From Agrobacterium tumefaciens (GTDB taxonomy: Bacteria > Pseudomonadota > Alphaproteobacteria > Rhizobiales > Rhizobiaceae): 64,000 bases of DNA. Below, in pieces: positions 27,695-36,232 of the stretch. The position numbers and the translations under genes were made by a program. A model generated the notes under the pieces. The model was not told the origin of the DNA. It saw nothing but the letters and a program-made list of their open reading frames with translations, and did no database searches. Where the stretch lies: contig NZ_JXQV01000006.1 of assembly GCF_000834635.1 (NCBI RefSeq), positions 282,081 through 346,080 of the forward strand. Reading direction: 5' to 3'. The number at the start of each line of letters is the position of its first letter. Position 1 is the first letter of the stretch.

Positions 27695-28894
27695 TCAGAA
27701 GGCCGGGCCTGTGGTGTTCCAAGGCGATTCGTATAGTTCGTAAAGGGCAACGGCCGCAGCACCTTGCGCCCAGAGCTCATCGCTCGATTTGTCAAAAACC
27801 AGTTCCGCCACGCCTTGCAAGGACGGAGGCACGGACGCTTCGAAGGCGGAGCGAATGCTGTCGATGAAAGGCGCGCCAAGCTCCAGGCTCGACCCGACGA
27901 TGATGACGCGGGGCGGCGCAAACAGGGTGACGATATTGGCAAGCGTCAGGCCAATGGCTGCACCGGCGCGCTCGGCAGCGGCGATCAGTTCATTGTCCTG
28001 CGCCAGCACCAATGTCTGCGCATGGACCATGCCGCGGCCTAAGCGTATGGCTTCTGCAAAACGTCCATCGGCGGGACGTTGGCCGAGAATGGCATTCTCT
28101 CCCGCCTGGCTGGCCAGCCGCACGGTTTTGTCCGGTCCAGCCACCAACACCAGATCACCGAGATTGTGGCTGAGGCCACCTGCGCCGCGAAACAGATCGT
28201 TTCGGTGCAAGACGCCAAGTCCGAGAGTCTGCTCGAGCGAGATCAGCACCATGTCTTCCAGATCCCGTGCCTTGCCAAACCAATGGTGGCCAAGGGTCAC
28301 GGCATGGGCATCGCTCTCGATAATGGTCGGTTTTCCGAAGCGCGATGTCATTTCCTGCGCAAAGTTGATGTTGGTTTCCCGCAATACGGGGCTGGAGCGG
28401 ATATTGCCCGTGCGGTGTTCGATCACGCCGGGAAGGCCGAGGCAGACCATATCGACATCTTCCAGCGAAAGGCCTGCATCCACCACGCAGCGGCGCACGC
28501 CGTCTTCGATGAGATCCGCGATGACGCCGATGGGCTGGCGGTCGATGCGGATAGGCAGCGCCAACGTCGACAGCACGTTGCCGCAGAAATCGGTCACCAC
28601 GAACATCATCCGGTTGGCTGCGATTTTCGCGCCGACGACACGGGCTGCATCCGGGTTCAGTTCAAGCATGACGCGCGGACGACCGCGAGCGCCTTCGGTT
28701 CTGATATCGCCCAGATGGCGCGAAAGGATCAGCCCATCATCCAGAAGCGATGCGGTGATGGCCGAGACGGTTGTTGTGGATAGCTGGGTTCGCTCGCTGA
28801 TTTCAACCCGTGAAATCGGCCCATGGCGACGGACTGTATCGAGCACATTCAGGCGATTGATCGCGCGCATCAGTTCCGGGTCTGCGGTCTTCAT
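27695..28894 (-). CDS. ROK family transcriptional regulator
   Basis: A 399-residue regulator. An N-terminal winged helix-turn-helix (about residues 10-65; PISRVEISERTQLSTTTVSAITASLLDDGLI) precedes a ROK sugar-kinase-like domain (about 85-385; VVGAKIAANRMMFVVTD, VCLGLPGVIEH, SDAHAVTLGHHWFG). The usual ROK zinc motif C-x-C-G-x-x-G-C is absent: the segment after SHNLGD reads LVLVAGPDKTVRL. It is the first gene of the minus-strand operon and lies divergent to the sugar ABC transporter, which it probably controls in response to the imported sugar. Confidence 0.92.
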   Translation of the reverse strand: MKTADPELMRAINRLNVLDTVRRHGPISRVEISERTQLSTTTVSAITASLLDDGLILSRHLGDIRTEGARGRPRVMLELNPDAARVVGAKIAANRMMFVVTDFCGNVLSTLALPIRIDRQPIGVIADLIEDGVRRCVVDAGLSLEDVDMVCLGLPGVIEHRTGNIRSSPVLRETNINFAQEMTSRFGKPTIIESDAHAVTLGHHWFGKARDLEDMVLISLEQTLGLGVLHRNDLFRGAGGLSHNLGDLVLVAGPDKTVRLASQAGENAILGQRPADGRFAEAIRLGRGMVHAQTLVLAQDNELIAAAERAGAAIGLTLANIVTLFAPPRVIIVGSSLELGAPFIDSIRSAFEASVPPSLQGVAELVFDKSSDELWAQGAAAVALYELYESPWNTTGPAF

Positions 28895-28943
28895 GATTTC
28901 CAGTCGCGATCAAGGCAAGGCTAATGGCAATTACATCGGATTG

Positions 28944-28958
28944 CGGATTTAATATCCG
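28944..28958. promoter_or_regulatory. Candidate operator between ROK regulator and sugar ABC operon
   Basis: CGGATTTAATATCCG is an imperfect 15-bp palindrome with five-base perfect arms in the divergent promoter region. Its placement suits a regulator acting on both directions. No footprint data are available. Confidence 0.4.
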
Positions 28959-29008
28959 AGGCTCGTGGGGGTGTGTCAAGCAAAAGCTGAAAATAACAGC
29001 AAATTGCC

Positions 29009-29035
29009 TTGACATTGAGCGGTTCCTTATATGAA
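29009..29035 (+). promoter_or_regulatory. Promoter candidate for the sugar ABC operon
   Basis: TTGACA at 29009-29014 is followed after 15 bases by TATGAA (29030-29035), with GGGAGGA as ribosome binding site further on. The -35 is perfect; the -10 is weak and the spacing short. Confidence 0.45.
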
Positions 29036-29085
29036 TTAATCCGCATTGGGGAATAATTGGGAATGTCCCCGGGAGGAATACCATC

Positions 29086-30387
29086 ATGACGCATAAGCAC
29101 GCAGGCGCGAGCCTGAGCGGCAAGTGGATGTCGTTTGCCGCGACCACAGCCATCACTTTCCTGCTCGGTACCGCCAGCGCGTCTGCTGCGACGGTGGTCA
29201 AGTGGATGCATGTGGAGCTCGATCCGAAATCCGTGGCAGTCTGGGAGGAAATTGCCAAGGATTTCGAAAGCAAGCATCCAGATGTCGATGTTCAATTGCA
29301 ATTCCTGGAAAACGAGGCTTTCAAGGCAAAGCTGCCGACCTTGCTGCAATCCGACGACGTACCGGATTTCTTCTATAGCTGGGGCGGCGGCGTGCTGGAG
29401 GAGCAGTCCAAGACCGGCGCGTTGAAGGATCTTTCAGAGATATTCGATGCAGATGGCGGCAAGGTTCGCAAGGCCTACAACCCGGCTTCCATTGAGGGCC
29501 TGTCCTTCGATGGCAAGGTGTGGGCCGTGCCCTATCGCGTCAGCCTCGTCAGCTTTTTCTACAATAAAGCCCTGTTTGCCAAAGCGGGCGTGAAGGCGGA
29601 AGACATCAAGACCTGGGATGATCTGGGCAAAGCCGTCCAAACCATAAAAGCCGCGGGCATCGTTCCGATTGCCGGTGGCGGCGGTGAAAAATGGCCAATC
29701 CATTTTTACTGGAGCTACCTTGTCATGCGCAATGGCGGGCAGGCGGTGTTTGAAGCAGCCAGCAAGGGTGAGGGCGAAGGCTTCATGGCCCCGGCCATGA
29801 TCAAAGCCGGCGAGCAACTGGCGGAATTCGGCAAGCTTGAACCGTTCCAGCCCGGTTATCTCGGCTCCACATGGCCGCAGGCGCTTGGCGTTTTCGGTGA
29901 TGGCAAGGCTGCTATGATTCTCGGTTTCGATAACACAGAAGCCAACCAGCGCAAGAATGCCGGTGACGGCAAGGGCTTAGCATCTGACAATCTCGGTCGT
30001 TTCGCCTTTCCAGCCGTCGAAGGCGGTGCCGGAAAAGCCACTGATACGCTCGGTGGTCTGAATGGCTGGGCCGTGACCAAGAATGCCTCCAAGGAAGCCA
30101 TTGAATTCGCCACCTTCCTGACCAACGCCGACAACGAAAAGAAGATGGCCAAGGCTGGTATGATCCTGCCTGTCGCCGTTGGTGCCAGTGAGGCCGTAAC
30201 CAATCCGCTGATGGCTGGTTCAGCCAAGCAGCTTTCCGAGTCCACCTGGCACCAGAACTTCTTCGATCAGACACTGGGCGCTGCCGTTGGTCGTGTCGTG
30301 AATGATGTGTCTGTCGAGATCGTATCCGGCCAGATGACGGCAGAAGAAGGCGCACAGCAGATCCAGGATGCCTTCGAGCTTCGCTGA
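29086..30387 (+). CDS. Sugar ABC transporter solute-binding protein (family 1)
   Basis: A 433-residue periplasmic binding protein. The signal peptide has a long n-region and a core WMSFAATTAITFLLGTASASA. The mature chain shows the family 1 pattern: VVKWMHVELDPKSVAVWEEI, AKDFESKHPDVDVQLQF, WAVPYRVSLVSFFYNKALFAKAGV, TWDDLGKAVQ and a C-terminal QIQDAFELR. It should bind a mono- or oligosaccharide for the CUT1 transporter encoded next. GGGAGGA precedes the ATG. A 9-bp hairpin follows its stop before the first permease gene. Confidence 0.93.
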   Translation: MTHKHAGASLSGKWMSFAATTAITFLLGTASASAATVVKWMHVELDPKSVAVWEEIAKDFESKHPDVDVQLQFLENEAFKAKLPTLLQSDDVPDFFYSWGGGVLEEQSKTGALKDLSEIFDADGGKVRKAYNPASIEGLSFDGKVWAVPYRVSLVSFFYNKALFAKAGVKAEDIKTWDDLGKAVQTIKAAGIVPIAGGGGEKWPIHFYWSYLVMRNGGQAVFEAASKGEGEGFMAPAMIKAGEQLAEFGKLEPFQPGYLGSTWPQALGVFGDGKAAMILGFDNTEANQRKNAGDGKGLASDNLGRFAFPAVEGGAGKATDTLGGLNGWAVTKNASKEAIEFATFLTNADNEKKMAKAGMILPVAVGASEAVTNPLMAGSAKQLSESTWHQNFFDQTLGAAVGRVVNDVSVEIVSGQMTAEEGAQQIQDAFELR

Positions 30388-30399
30388 TCCCGCACAAAC

Positions 30400-30435
30400 A
30401 AGGACGCCCCGGCCTCGTCTCGTCGAGGCGTCCTT
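30400..30435 (+). other. Intercistronic hairpin after the sugar-binding protein gene
   Basis: AAGGACGCC (30400-30408) pairs with GGCGTCCTT (30427-30435). No T run follows, so it probably stabilises the upstream message or attenuates readthrough rather than ending the operon. Confidence 0.75.
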
Positions 30436-30464
30436 CGACCCGCGCGACAATGAAAGCGGACATC

Positions 30465-31403
30465 ATGACGAATGTTTCAATTCCATCAGCATCTTCGCTG
30501 GTGAAGCCCGTTACCAAGCGTAAGCGTAAGCAGAGTTCTGTGGCCCACGACCGAGCGCTGACGCTGCTGTTCTTTCTGCCCCCGGCGCTTCTTCTGTTTA
30601 CGCTGTTCGTAATCCTGCCGATGAGCGAAGCCGCCTGGTACAGTCTTTATCGCTGGAACGGCTATGGCACGCCGACCGAGTTCGTCGGATTGAAGAACTT
30701 TCAGGTTCTGTTCGGCAACGCAGCCTTTTCGCAGGCGCTGATCAACAATGCGCTGATCATCGTCATCTCCATCTGCATTCAGATCCCGCTCGCCATCTGG
30801 CTTGCCACGATGCTGGCGCATAAAATTCCCGGTGTCGTCGCCTTCCGGCTGGTGTTCTTCCTGCCCTACGTGCTGGCAGATGTGGCCGCCGGTCTGATCT
30901 GGCGCTTCGTTTATGATGGTGATTACGGCCTGTTTGCCGCCATTTCCAACTTCTTCGGCTTTGCCAACCCCTATGTCCTGGCCGACAAGGATGTCGCGAT
31001 CTATGCGGTGCTTGCCGTCATCGTGTGGAAATATTTCGGCTTCCACATGATGCTGTTCATTGCAGGCCTCCAATCGGTCGACAAGAACGTGCTTGAAGCA
31101 GCAGAAATTGACGGTGCCACGGGCTGGCAGAAATTCCGCTACGTGACGTTGCCGATGCTGGGCTCAACGGTGCGCCTGTCCGTGTTCTTCGCGGTGATCG
31201 GCTCGCTGCAACTGTTTGACATGATTATGCCGTTGACGGGTGGTGGCCCCTCCAACTCCACGCAAACCATGGTGACGTTCCTCTATACTTACGGCGTCAT
31301 GCGCATGCAGGTGGGGCTTGGCAGTGCCGTGGGCGTCGTGCTGTTCATCATCTGCATCACGCTCGCCTTTGGTTACAAAAGGATATTCATGCGCCATGAC
31401 TGA
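30465..31403 (+). CDS. Sugar ABC transporter permease (MalF/UgpA type)
   Basis: A 312-residue inner-membrane protein with about six hydrophobic segments, the first at LLFFLPPALLLFTLFVILP. The EAA loop, which docks to the ATPase, is EAAEIDGATGWQKFRYVTLPML. ATG at 30465 is chosen; one five codons earlier is also possible. Its last eight bases overlap the next start (ATGACTGA), so the two permeases are coupled. Confidence 0.94.
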   Translation: MTNVSIPSASSLVKPVTKRKRKQSSVAHDRALTLLFFLPPALLLFTLFVILPMSEAAWYSLYRWNGYGTPTEFVGLKNFQVLFGNAAFSQALINNALIIVISICIQIPLAIWLATMLAHKIPGVVAFRLVFFLPYVLADVAAGLIWRFVYDGDYGLFAAISNFFGFANPYVLADKDVAIYAVLAVIVWKYFGFHMMLFIAGLQSVDKNVLEAAEIDGATGWQKFRYVTLPMLGSTVRLSVFFAVIGSLQLFDMIMPLTGGGPSNSTQTMVTFLYTYGVMRMQVGLGSAVGVVLFIICITLAFGYKRIFMRHD

Positions 31404-32244
31404 TACATCCTCTTCCATCCGCGTCAGCATGAAGACAAGGCTTTACCTTTATGTCTCGCTCGGCCTCATCGCCGCCATCGTGCTGATCCCGCTTTTGACG
31501 ACGGCACTTGGCGGCTTCAAGACGCTGGGCGATCTGCGCGTCAATCCGTTTGGCCTGCCCGATGAATGGCAATGGTCGAACTATGGCGATATTCTTTTCG
31601 GTAAACGCTACTGGCTGCAGATCTTCAATTCGCTTGTTATTGCGGTGCTGACCGTGTTCCTGACGTTGGTCGTCTCGGCCATGGCAGCCTTCACCTTTGC
31701 CCATGTGAAGTTCTTTGGCTCGAATTTCCTGCTCAACTACTTCCTGTTGGGCCTGATGTTTCCTGCCGCCACCGCCATTCTGCCTCTGTTTATCCGTATC
31801 CGGGATCTCGGCCTTCTCGATACCTATTGGGGCGTGGTCCTGCCACAGGTGGCCTTCGGGCTCGGCATGAGCATTCTGCTGTTCCGCAACTATTTCAAGA
31901 ACCTGCCAGAAGAGCTGTTTCAGGCCGCGTTTGTGGATGGCTGCGGCTATCTCAAATTCTTTTGGTACATTTCCATGCCGCTTTCGCGGCCCATCATCGC
32001 AACCGTGGGCATCGTGTCTTTTGTCGGAAGCTGGAACAGCTACATCCTGCCGCTCATCATGCTCAACTCGGAATCCAAATATCCCTGGCCGCTGGGCATC
32101 ATGGTCTACCGGGGTGAGTTCGGCACGGAATGGCAGCTGGTTCTGGCCTTCATCACCATGACGATCCTGCCCACGATCATCGTCTTTTTCCTTGCACAAA
32201 AACATATCATTGCGGGTCTGACGGCTGGCGCCGTCAAGTCCTGA
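31396..32244 (+). CDS. Sugar ABC transporter permease (MalG/UgpE type)
   Basis: A 282-residue inner-membrane protein with six predicted helices. The EAA loop reads ELFQAAFVDGCGYLKFFWYISMPL. The start at 31396 overlaps the upstream permease stop; an earlier frame opening lies inside that gene and is not used. It should form the transmembrane channel with the preceding permease. Confidence 0.94.
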   Translation: MTDTSSSIRVSMKTRLYLYVSLGLIAAIVLIPLLTTALGGFKTLGDLRVNPFGLPDEWQWSNYGDILFGKRYWLQIFNSLVIAVLTVFLTLVVSAMAAFTFAHVKFFGSNFLLNYFLLGLMFPAATAILPLFIRIRDLGLLDTYWGVVLPQVAFGLGMSILLFRNYFKNLPEELFQAAFVDGCGYLKFFWYISMPLSRPIIATVGIVSFVGSWNSYILPLIMLNSESKYPWPLGIMVYRGEFGTEWQLVLAFITMTILPTIIVFFLAQKHIIAGLTAGAVKS

Positions 32245-32258
32245 CACGGGAGCAGAAC

Positions 32259-33332
32259 ATGGCATCTGTCGAACTTAACGATATCCGCAAGTCCTATGGC
32301 TCGCTGGGTGTCATCCACGGCATTTCGCTCGAAATAGCAGATGGCGAATTCATCGCGCTCGTCGGCCCGTCGGGTTGCGGCAAGTCCACCCTCTTGCGCA
32401 TGATTGCGGGGCTTGAAGAGATTAGCGATGGCGACATCATGATCGGCGGCAACATCGTCAATGAGATGACGCCGCGCGAGCGCAACATTGCGATGGTGTT
32501 CCAGTCTTACGCTCTCTATCCACATATGACAGTCGCGGAAAATATGGGCTTCAACCTCAAGATTGCAGGGCAGCCAAAAGCCGTGATCGATGAACGGGTG
32601 GCAGAAGCTGCCCGCATGCTGGACCTGGCGAGCCTCATGGACCGCAAGCCATCGCAGCTTTCAGGCGGCCAGCGACAGCGCGTGGCTATGGGTCGTGCCG
32701 TTGTGCGCAACCCGGCGGTGTTTCTGTTCGATGAACCTCTGTCGAACCTCGATGCAAAACTGCGCGTACAGATGCGCAGTGAAATCAAGACCTTGCACCA
32801 GAAGGTCGGGACGACCTCCATCTATGTGACACATGACCAGATCGAGGCCATGACACTGGCAGATCGTGTCGTGGTGCTCAACCAGGGACGCATAGAACAG
32901 CAGGGCACGCCGCTTGAGCTTTACAAGACACCGGCAAACCTCTTCGTCGCAGCTTTCATCGGCTCGCCAGCCATGAATTTGATCGAGTGCATTGTGGATG
33001 GCGAAGACGGGCTTCCCTCCGCCCGCCTCGATGATGGCACCGCCATCAGCATCTCGCAAGACCGCAAGGTCAAGCGTGGTCAGTCCGTTACGATCGGGCT
33101 TCGTCCTGAACATTTCGCTGTCGATGGAAGTGGTGATGTCGCGGTGGAAGGCAGAACGCTTCTGGTTGAGCCGACTGGTGCACAAACCCACGTCATTTTC
33201 GATCTTGCCGGACACCATGTGACTGCCGTGGTAGATGGTGAGCAGCCGGTGAAAACCAATACGCCGTTTGCAGCCCGCATCAGCCGCGAGCGGGTGCATG
33301 TATTTGACAGAGCGTCCGGGCTGGCACTCTGA
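32259..33332 (+). CDS. Sugar ABC transporter ATP-binding protein (UgpC/MalK type)
   Basis: A 357-residue ATPase. Walker A is GPSGCGKST (about residue 36), the signature is [14 protein letters not shown] and Walker B is VFLFDEPLSNLD, followed by the H-loop VTHDQIEAMT. The C-terminal 120 residues form the TOBE/MalK regulatory domain (IGLRPEHF). GGGAGCAG precedes the ATG. Such ATPases can serve several CUT1 importers. It closes the operon. Confidence 0.95.
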   Translation: MASVELNDIRKSYGSLGVIHGISLEIADGEFIALVGPSGCGKSTLLRMIAGLEEISDGDIMIGGNIVNEMTPRERNIAMVFQSYALYPHMTVAENMGFNLKIAGQPKAVIDERVAEAARMLDLASLMDRKPSQLSGGQRQRVAMGRAVVRNPAVFLFDEPLSNLDAKLRVQMRSEIKTLHQKVGTTSIYVTHDQIEAMTLADRVVVLNQGRIEQQGTPLELYKTPANLFVAAFIGSPAMNLIECIVDGEDGLPSARLDDGTAISISQDRKVKRGQSVTIGLRPEHFAVDGSGDVAVEGRTLLVEPTGAQTHVIFDLAGHHVTAVVDGEQPVKTNTPFAARISRERVHVFDRASGLAL

Positions 33333-33349
33333 CACCATGCACAAGGCAT

Positions 33350-33375
33350 AAAAAAGGAGCGGCTGATGCCGCTCC
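33350..33375 (-). terminator. Rho-independent terminator for the host-attachment gene
   Basis: On the minus strand GGAGCGGC, loop ATCA, GCCGCTCC is followed by six T. It lies between convergent genes and may also stop the sugar operon. Confidence 0.85.
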
Positions 33376-33392
33376 CTTGTACGCTCAGCTGT

Positions 33393-33797
33393 TTAAGCAG
33401 CAGCAAGCGCTTTTTCGATATCCTGAATGGAATGACCTGTCAGGTCCTTGTCGAGTTCGCCCAGGAGAATGTCGGACAGGGATTTGTGATATCCTTTGCG
33501 CATCTCACCCAGCGTGCGCGGTGCCGCAATCACGATCAGGCCCTTGATGTTACCGCCCAAAACCTGCTTGTTGAGCAGCTCAGTCACACCGGCGCTGAAG
33601 GCGTCTTCGTCCTGCTGGCTGTCATCAGGGTTGGCAGAGCTGCTTGAGTGGCGTGCACCGGATGGGATTTTGGAATCGTCAACCTCTGCACTCGGCATCG
33701 CCTTCAGCTTCACATTCTGCGCGTCGCCTTCGTTCTTGAAAAGGCTCAGCTTTGCGCCATCCGCAACGGCGACGACAGTATGCTGTGGAATATCCAT
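33393..33797 (-). CDS. Host attachment family protein
   Basis: A 134-residue protein of the family named 'protein required for attachment to host cells' in Agrobacterium. It resembles the archaeo-eukaryotic release factor-like fold: VVAVADGAKLSLFKN at the N-terminus and GLIVIAAPRTLGEMRKGYHKSLSDILLGELDKDLTGHSI at the C-terminus are the conserved parts; the middle is Ser/Asp-rich and probably flexible. Translation or RNA-linked functions have been suggested for this fold. The attachment role is from the family name only. Confidence 0.82.
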   Translation of the reverse strand: MDIPQHTVVAVADGAKLSLFKNEGDAQNVKLKAMPSAEVDDSKIPSGARHSSSSANPDDSQQDEDAFSAGVTELLNKQVLGGNIKGLIVIAAPRTLGEMRKGYHKSLSDILLGELDKDLTGHSIQDIEKALAAA

Positions 33798-33905
33798 GAT
33801 CTTCTCCCAAATTTGGCATTCAAAGTACGGTCATTTCAGACCTCGGCTCGTTTGATTAACTGGTTGGGAGACAATCCGTTCCTTATGATCGAGTTGGCGC
33901 TCGCG

Positions 33906-34415
33906 TTACGGCGTGAAAGGCTGGGACGCATAATGGTCCCATGGGCCGCCCATGTACCGCCAGAGATCAAGCCCAACAATCTCGATGGCGTGAGGACGAA
34001 ATTCAGCGACGAGGCCTTTATATGTCGCATCAGCCTGCGTTCGAGAAACCTTGTTCTGGATCGTGATGTGCGGCTGCCATTTCTGCATATCCTGCCCACC
34101 CAGCCACTGCCTCAAAACCTGCTTCAGACGTACATGGATATCCAGCAATTCGGGGCTGGTAATTGTAAACGCGACGCCTGCGCCAAGATGACGGATGGCG
34201 CTGACATCAGCTGTTATTGAGCTGCGTGCGGCAACGTCCTTGAGGTCCTCGATGATTTTATCGGCGTATTCTCCGGGCAAGCGGTGAAACATCGTCAGGT
34301 GGGCCCGAAGGAAATTTCGATCCGGCGGGAAATGCTTTCGGCGCAAATCATCGAAAGGTTGAAGGTCTGCATCCGCGATTTTGGCCGTCAGAATAAGCGG
34401 ATCAAGTGTCTTCAT
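33906..34415 (-). CDS. 2'-5' RNA ligase / 2H phosphoesterase family protein
   Basis: A 169-residue protein with two H-x-T motifs, HLTMFH (about residue 46) and HITIQN (about residue 122), the catalytic pair of the 2H phosphoesterase superfamily. The second half has RPHAIEIVGLDLWRYMGGPW. Members cleave or join 2',5'-phosphodiester or cyclic phosphates; the substrate is unknown. ATG at 34415 is chosen because GAGGAC lies upstream. Confidence 0.85.
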   Translation of the reverse strand: MKTLDPLILTAKIADADLQPFDDLRRKHFPPDRNFLRAHLTMFHRLPGEYADKIIEDLKDVAARSSITADVSAIRHLGAGVAFTITSPELLDIHVRLKQVLRQWLGGQDMQKWQPHITIQNKVSRTQADATYKGLVAEFRPHAIEIVGLDLWRYMGGPWDHYASQPFTP

Positions 34416-34537
34416 GGATGAGGTCCTCGGCACTCCCAAAGCGATACGACCAGACTAACCATTGCGCGGAAGATTGGAAGGGAGGCCGTTCCCTGGGGCG
34501 CAGCGGCGGTTACATTTCAATCTTGTCATTAACGCGA

Positions 34538-34565
34538 TTGACACCCCCGATCATTTCGATATTCT
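34538..34565 (+). promoter_or_regulatory. Promoter candidate for the first oligopeptide-type operon
   Basis: TTGACA (34538-34543), a 16-base spacer and TATTCT (34560-34565), about 55 bases before the binding-protein start. Confidence 0.55.
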
Positions 34566-34620
34566 GTTATAAAGCCTTAAATAACATAATAATGGAACAA
34601 CTAAAAACCGGGAGCTTCGC

Positions 34621-36150
34621 ATGAAACTCAAGCTAGCATTTCTGATGGCCACGGCGCTTGTCGCGGCACCTTCGCTTCTTGTCGCCCAGGAGAAGGGTGG
34701 TGTGATCAATGTCGCCACGATTGGCGAGCCACCAACCCTTGACCCCATGGCATCCACTGCGGATCTGGTTGGTATCGTCACACAGCATATTTTCGAGACG
34801 CTTTACACCTTCGATAAGGACTGGAAGCCGACGCCGCTGCTGGCTGAAAGCCTGCCGGAGATCAGCGCAGATGGTAAAATCTATGCCATCAAACTTCGCT
34901 CAGGCATCAAGTTTCATGATGGCTCAGACATGGCCTCCGACGATGTCGTTGCTTCGCTCAATCGCTGGGTCAAGATTGCGTCACGCGGCAAGCAGGCGGC
35001 GTCCTTCATCGACAAGATCGAGGCGACGGACCCTTCCACGGTGACGATCACGCTGAAACAGCCCTATGCGCCGCTGGTTTCGCTGCTCGCCTTCAACAAC
35101 TCTGCAGCCATTGTTCTGCCCGCTGAAAAGCAGGATGAGCCCATGAAGGAGTTCATCGGCACTGGTCCTTATATGCTGAAAGAGCGTAAGGCAGACCAAT
35201 ATATCCAGCTTGCCCGCTTTGATGGCTACACGCCGCGTTCCGGCGAAAGCGATGGTTACGGCGGCGCACGCCACCAGTATCTCGATGAAATCCGGTTCGT
35301 GCCGGTGCCGGATGCCAATACTCGCGTCGAGGCGGCAGTTTCCGGCCAGTATGACTATATTGACAGTCTCCCGGTCGAATCTTTCGACAAGATCAAGTCT
35401 TCTACACTGACTGAACCAGTGGTCCTGAAACCCTTCGGCTATCCTGTCTTCGTGTTCAACACGGCAGACGGCGTTGCCAAGGATGTTGCCATGCGCAAGG
35501 CCATACGCCAAGCGCTCAGCATGGAAGACATGATGGCCGCTGCCTTCGGAAGCACGGATTTCTATGCGCTGGACGGTGATATCTATCCCAAGCCTTTCGT
35601 CTGGAACACGGATGCGGGCGTTGAAGGCAACTATAATCTGGCCGACCCCGAAGGCGCTGCCGAGGCGGCTAAGGCTGCGGGTTACGACGGCGAAAAGCCG
35701 ATCCGCATCCTGACCAGCCGTCAATACGAGTTCCATTACAAGATGGCGCAGGTCGCTGCCGAATATCTGAAACTGGCCGGTTTCAAGGTGGATATGCAGG
35801 TTGTTGACTGGGCAACGCTGACGCAGCGCCGTGCCGACAAGGCGCTATGGGATATCTACATCACCCACAGCCCGTTCCTGCCTGAGCCTGCACTGATCGG
35901 ATCGCTTGCTCCAACTTCGCCCGGCTGGTGGGATACACCGTTGCGCAAGCAGACTGTCGAGGCATTTTCTGCCGAGTCCGATCCGCAAAAGCGGGTTGCT
36001 CTCTGGGCCGACGTTCAAAAGGCCATGTATGCGGAAATTCCCTACATGAAGATCGGTGACTTCAACGGCCTGACCGCCAAGGCGAAAAAGGTCGAAGGCG
36101 TTGATCCTGCCCCATGGCCGTATTTCTGGAATGCTTCCATCAAAAAGTAA
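34621..36150 (+). CDS. Oligopeptide-type ABC solute-binding protein (family 5), system 1
   Basis: A 509-residue periplasmic protein with signal peptide KLAFLMATALVAAPSLLVAQ. Family 5 features are GEPPTLDPMASTADL, ETLYTFDKDWKPTPLLAESL, KLRSGIKFHDGSDM and TGPYMLKERKADQYIQLARFDGY. Family 5 proteins bind peptides, but also opines, oligosaccharides and amino-sugar compounds; the neighbours (amidohydrolase, PLP enzyme) suggest a nitrogen-containing ligand. A 10-bp hairpin lies between it and the permease genes. Confidence 0.93.
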   Translation: MKLKLAFLMATALVAAPSLLVAQEKGGVINVATIGEPPTLDPMASTADLVGIVTQHIFETLYTFDKDWKPTPLLAESLPEISADGKIYAIKLRSGIKFHDGSDMASDDVVASLNRWVKIASRGKQAASFIDKIEATDPSTVTITLKQPYAPLVSLLAFNNSAAIVLPAEKQDEPMKEFIGTGPYMLKERKADQYIQLARFDGYTPRSGESDGYGGARHQYLDEIRFVPVPDANTRVEAAVSGQYDYIDSLPVESFDKIKSSTLTEPVVLKPFGYPVFVFNTADGVAKDVAMRKAIRQALSMEDMMAAAFGSTDFYALDGDIYPKPFVWNTDAGVEGNYNLADPEGAAEAAKAAGYDGEKPIRILTSRQYEFHYKMAQVAAEYLKLAGFKVDMQVVDWATLTQRRADKALWDIYITHSPFLPEPALIGSLAPTSPGWWDTPLRKQTVEAFSAESDPQKRVALWADVQKAMYAEIPYMKIGDFNGLTAKAKKVEGVDPAPWPYFWNASIKK

Positions 36151-36164
36151 CGTGTTTTCGATGG

Positions 36165-36190
36165 CCGGATGCCGCCTCACGCGGCACCGG
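36165..36190 (+). other. Intercistronic hairpin after binding-protein gene, system 1
   Basis: CCGG-A-TGCCGC, loop CTCAC, GCGGCA-CCGG: ten pairs with a single bulged A. There is no downstream T run. It lies 15 bases after the stop codon. Confidence 0.75.
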
Positions 36191-36232
36191 TTTCGGAAAT
36201 GTTTCTGATCTGGAGCATGAAGAGAGACAGAT

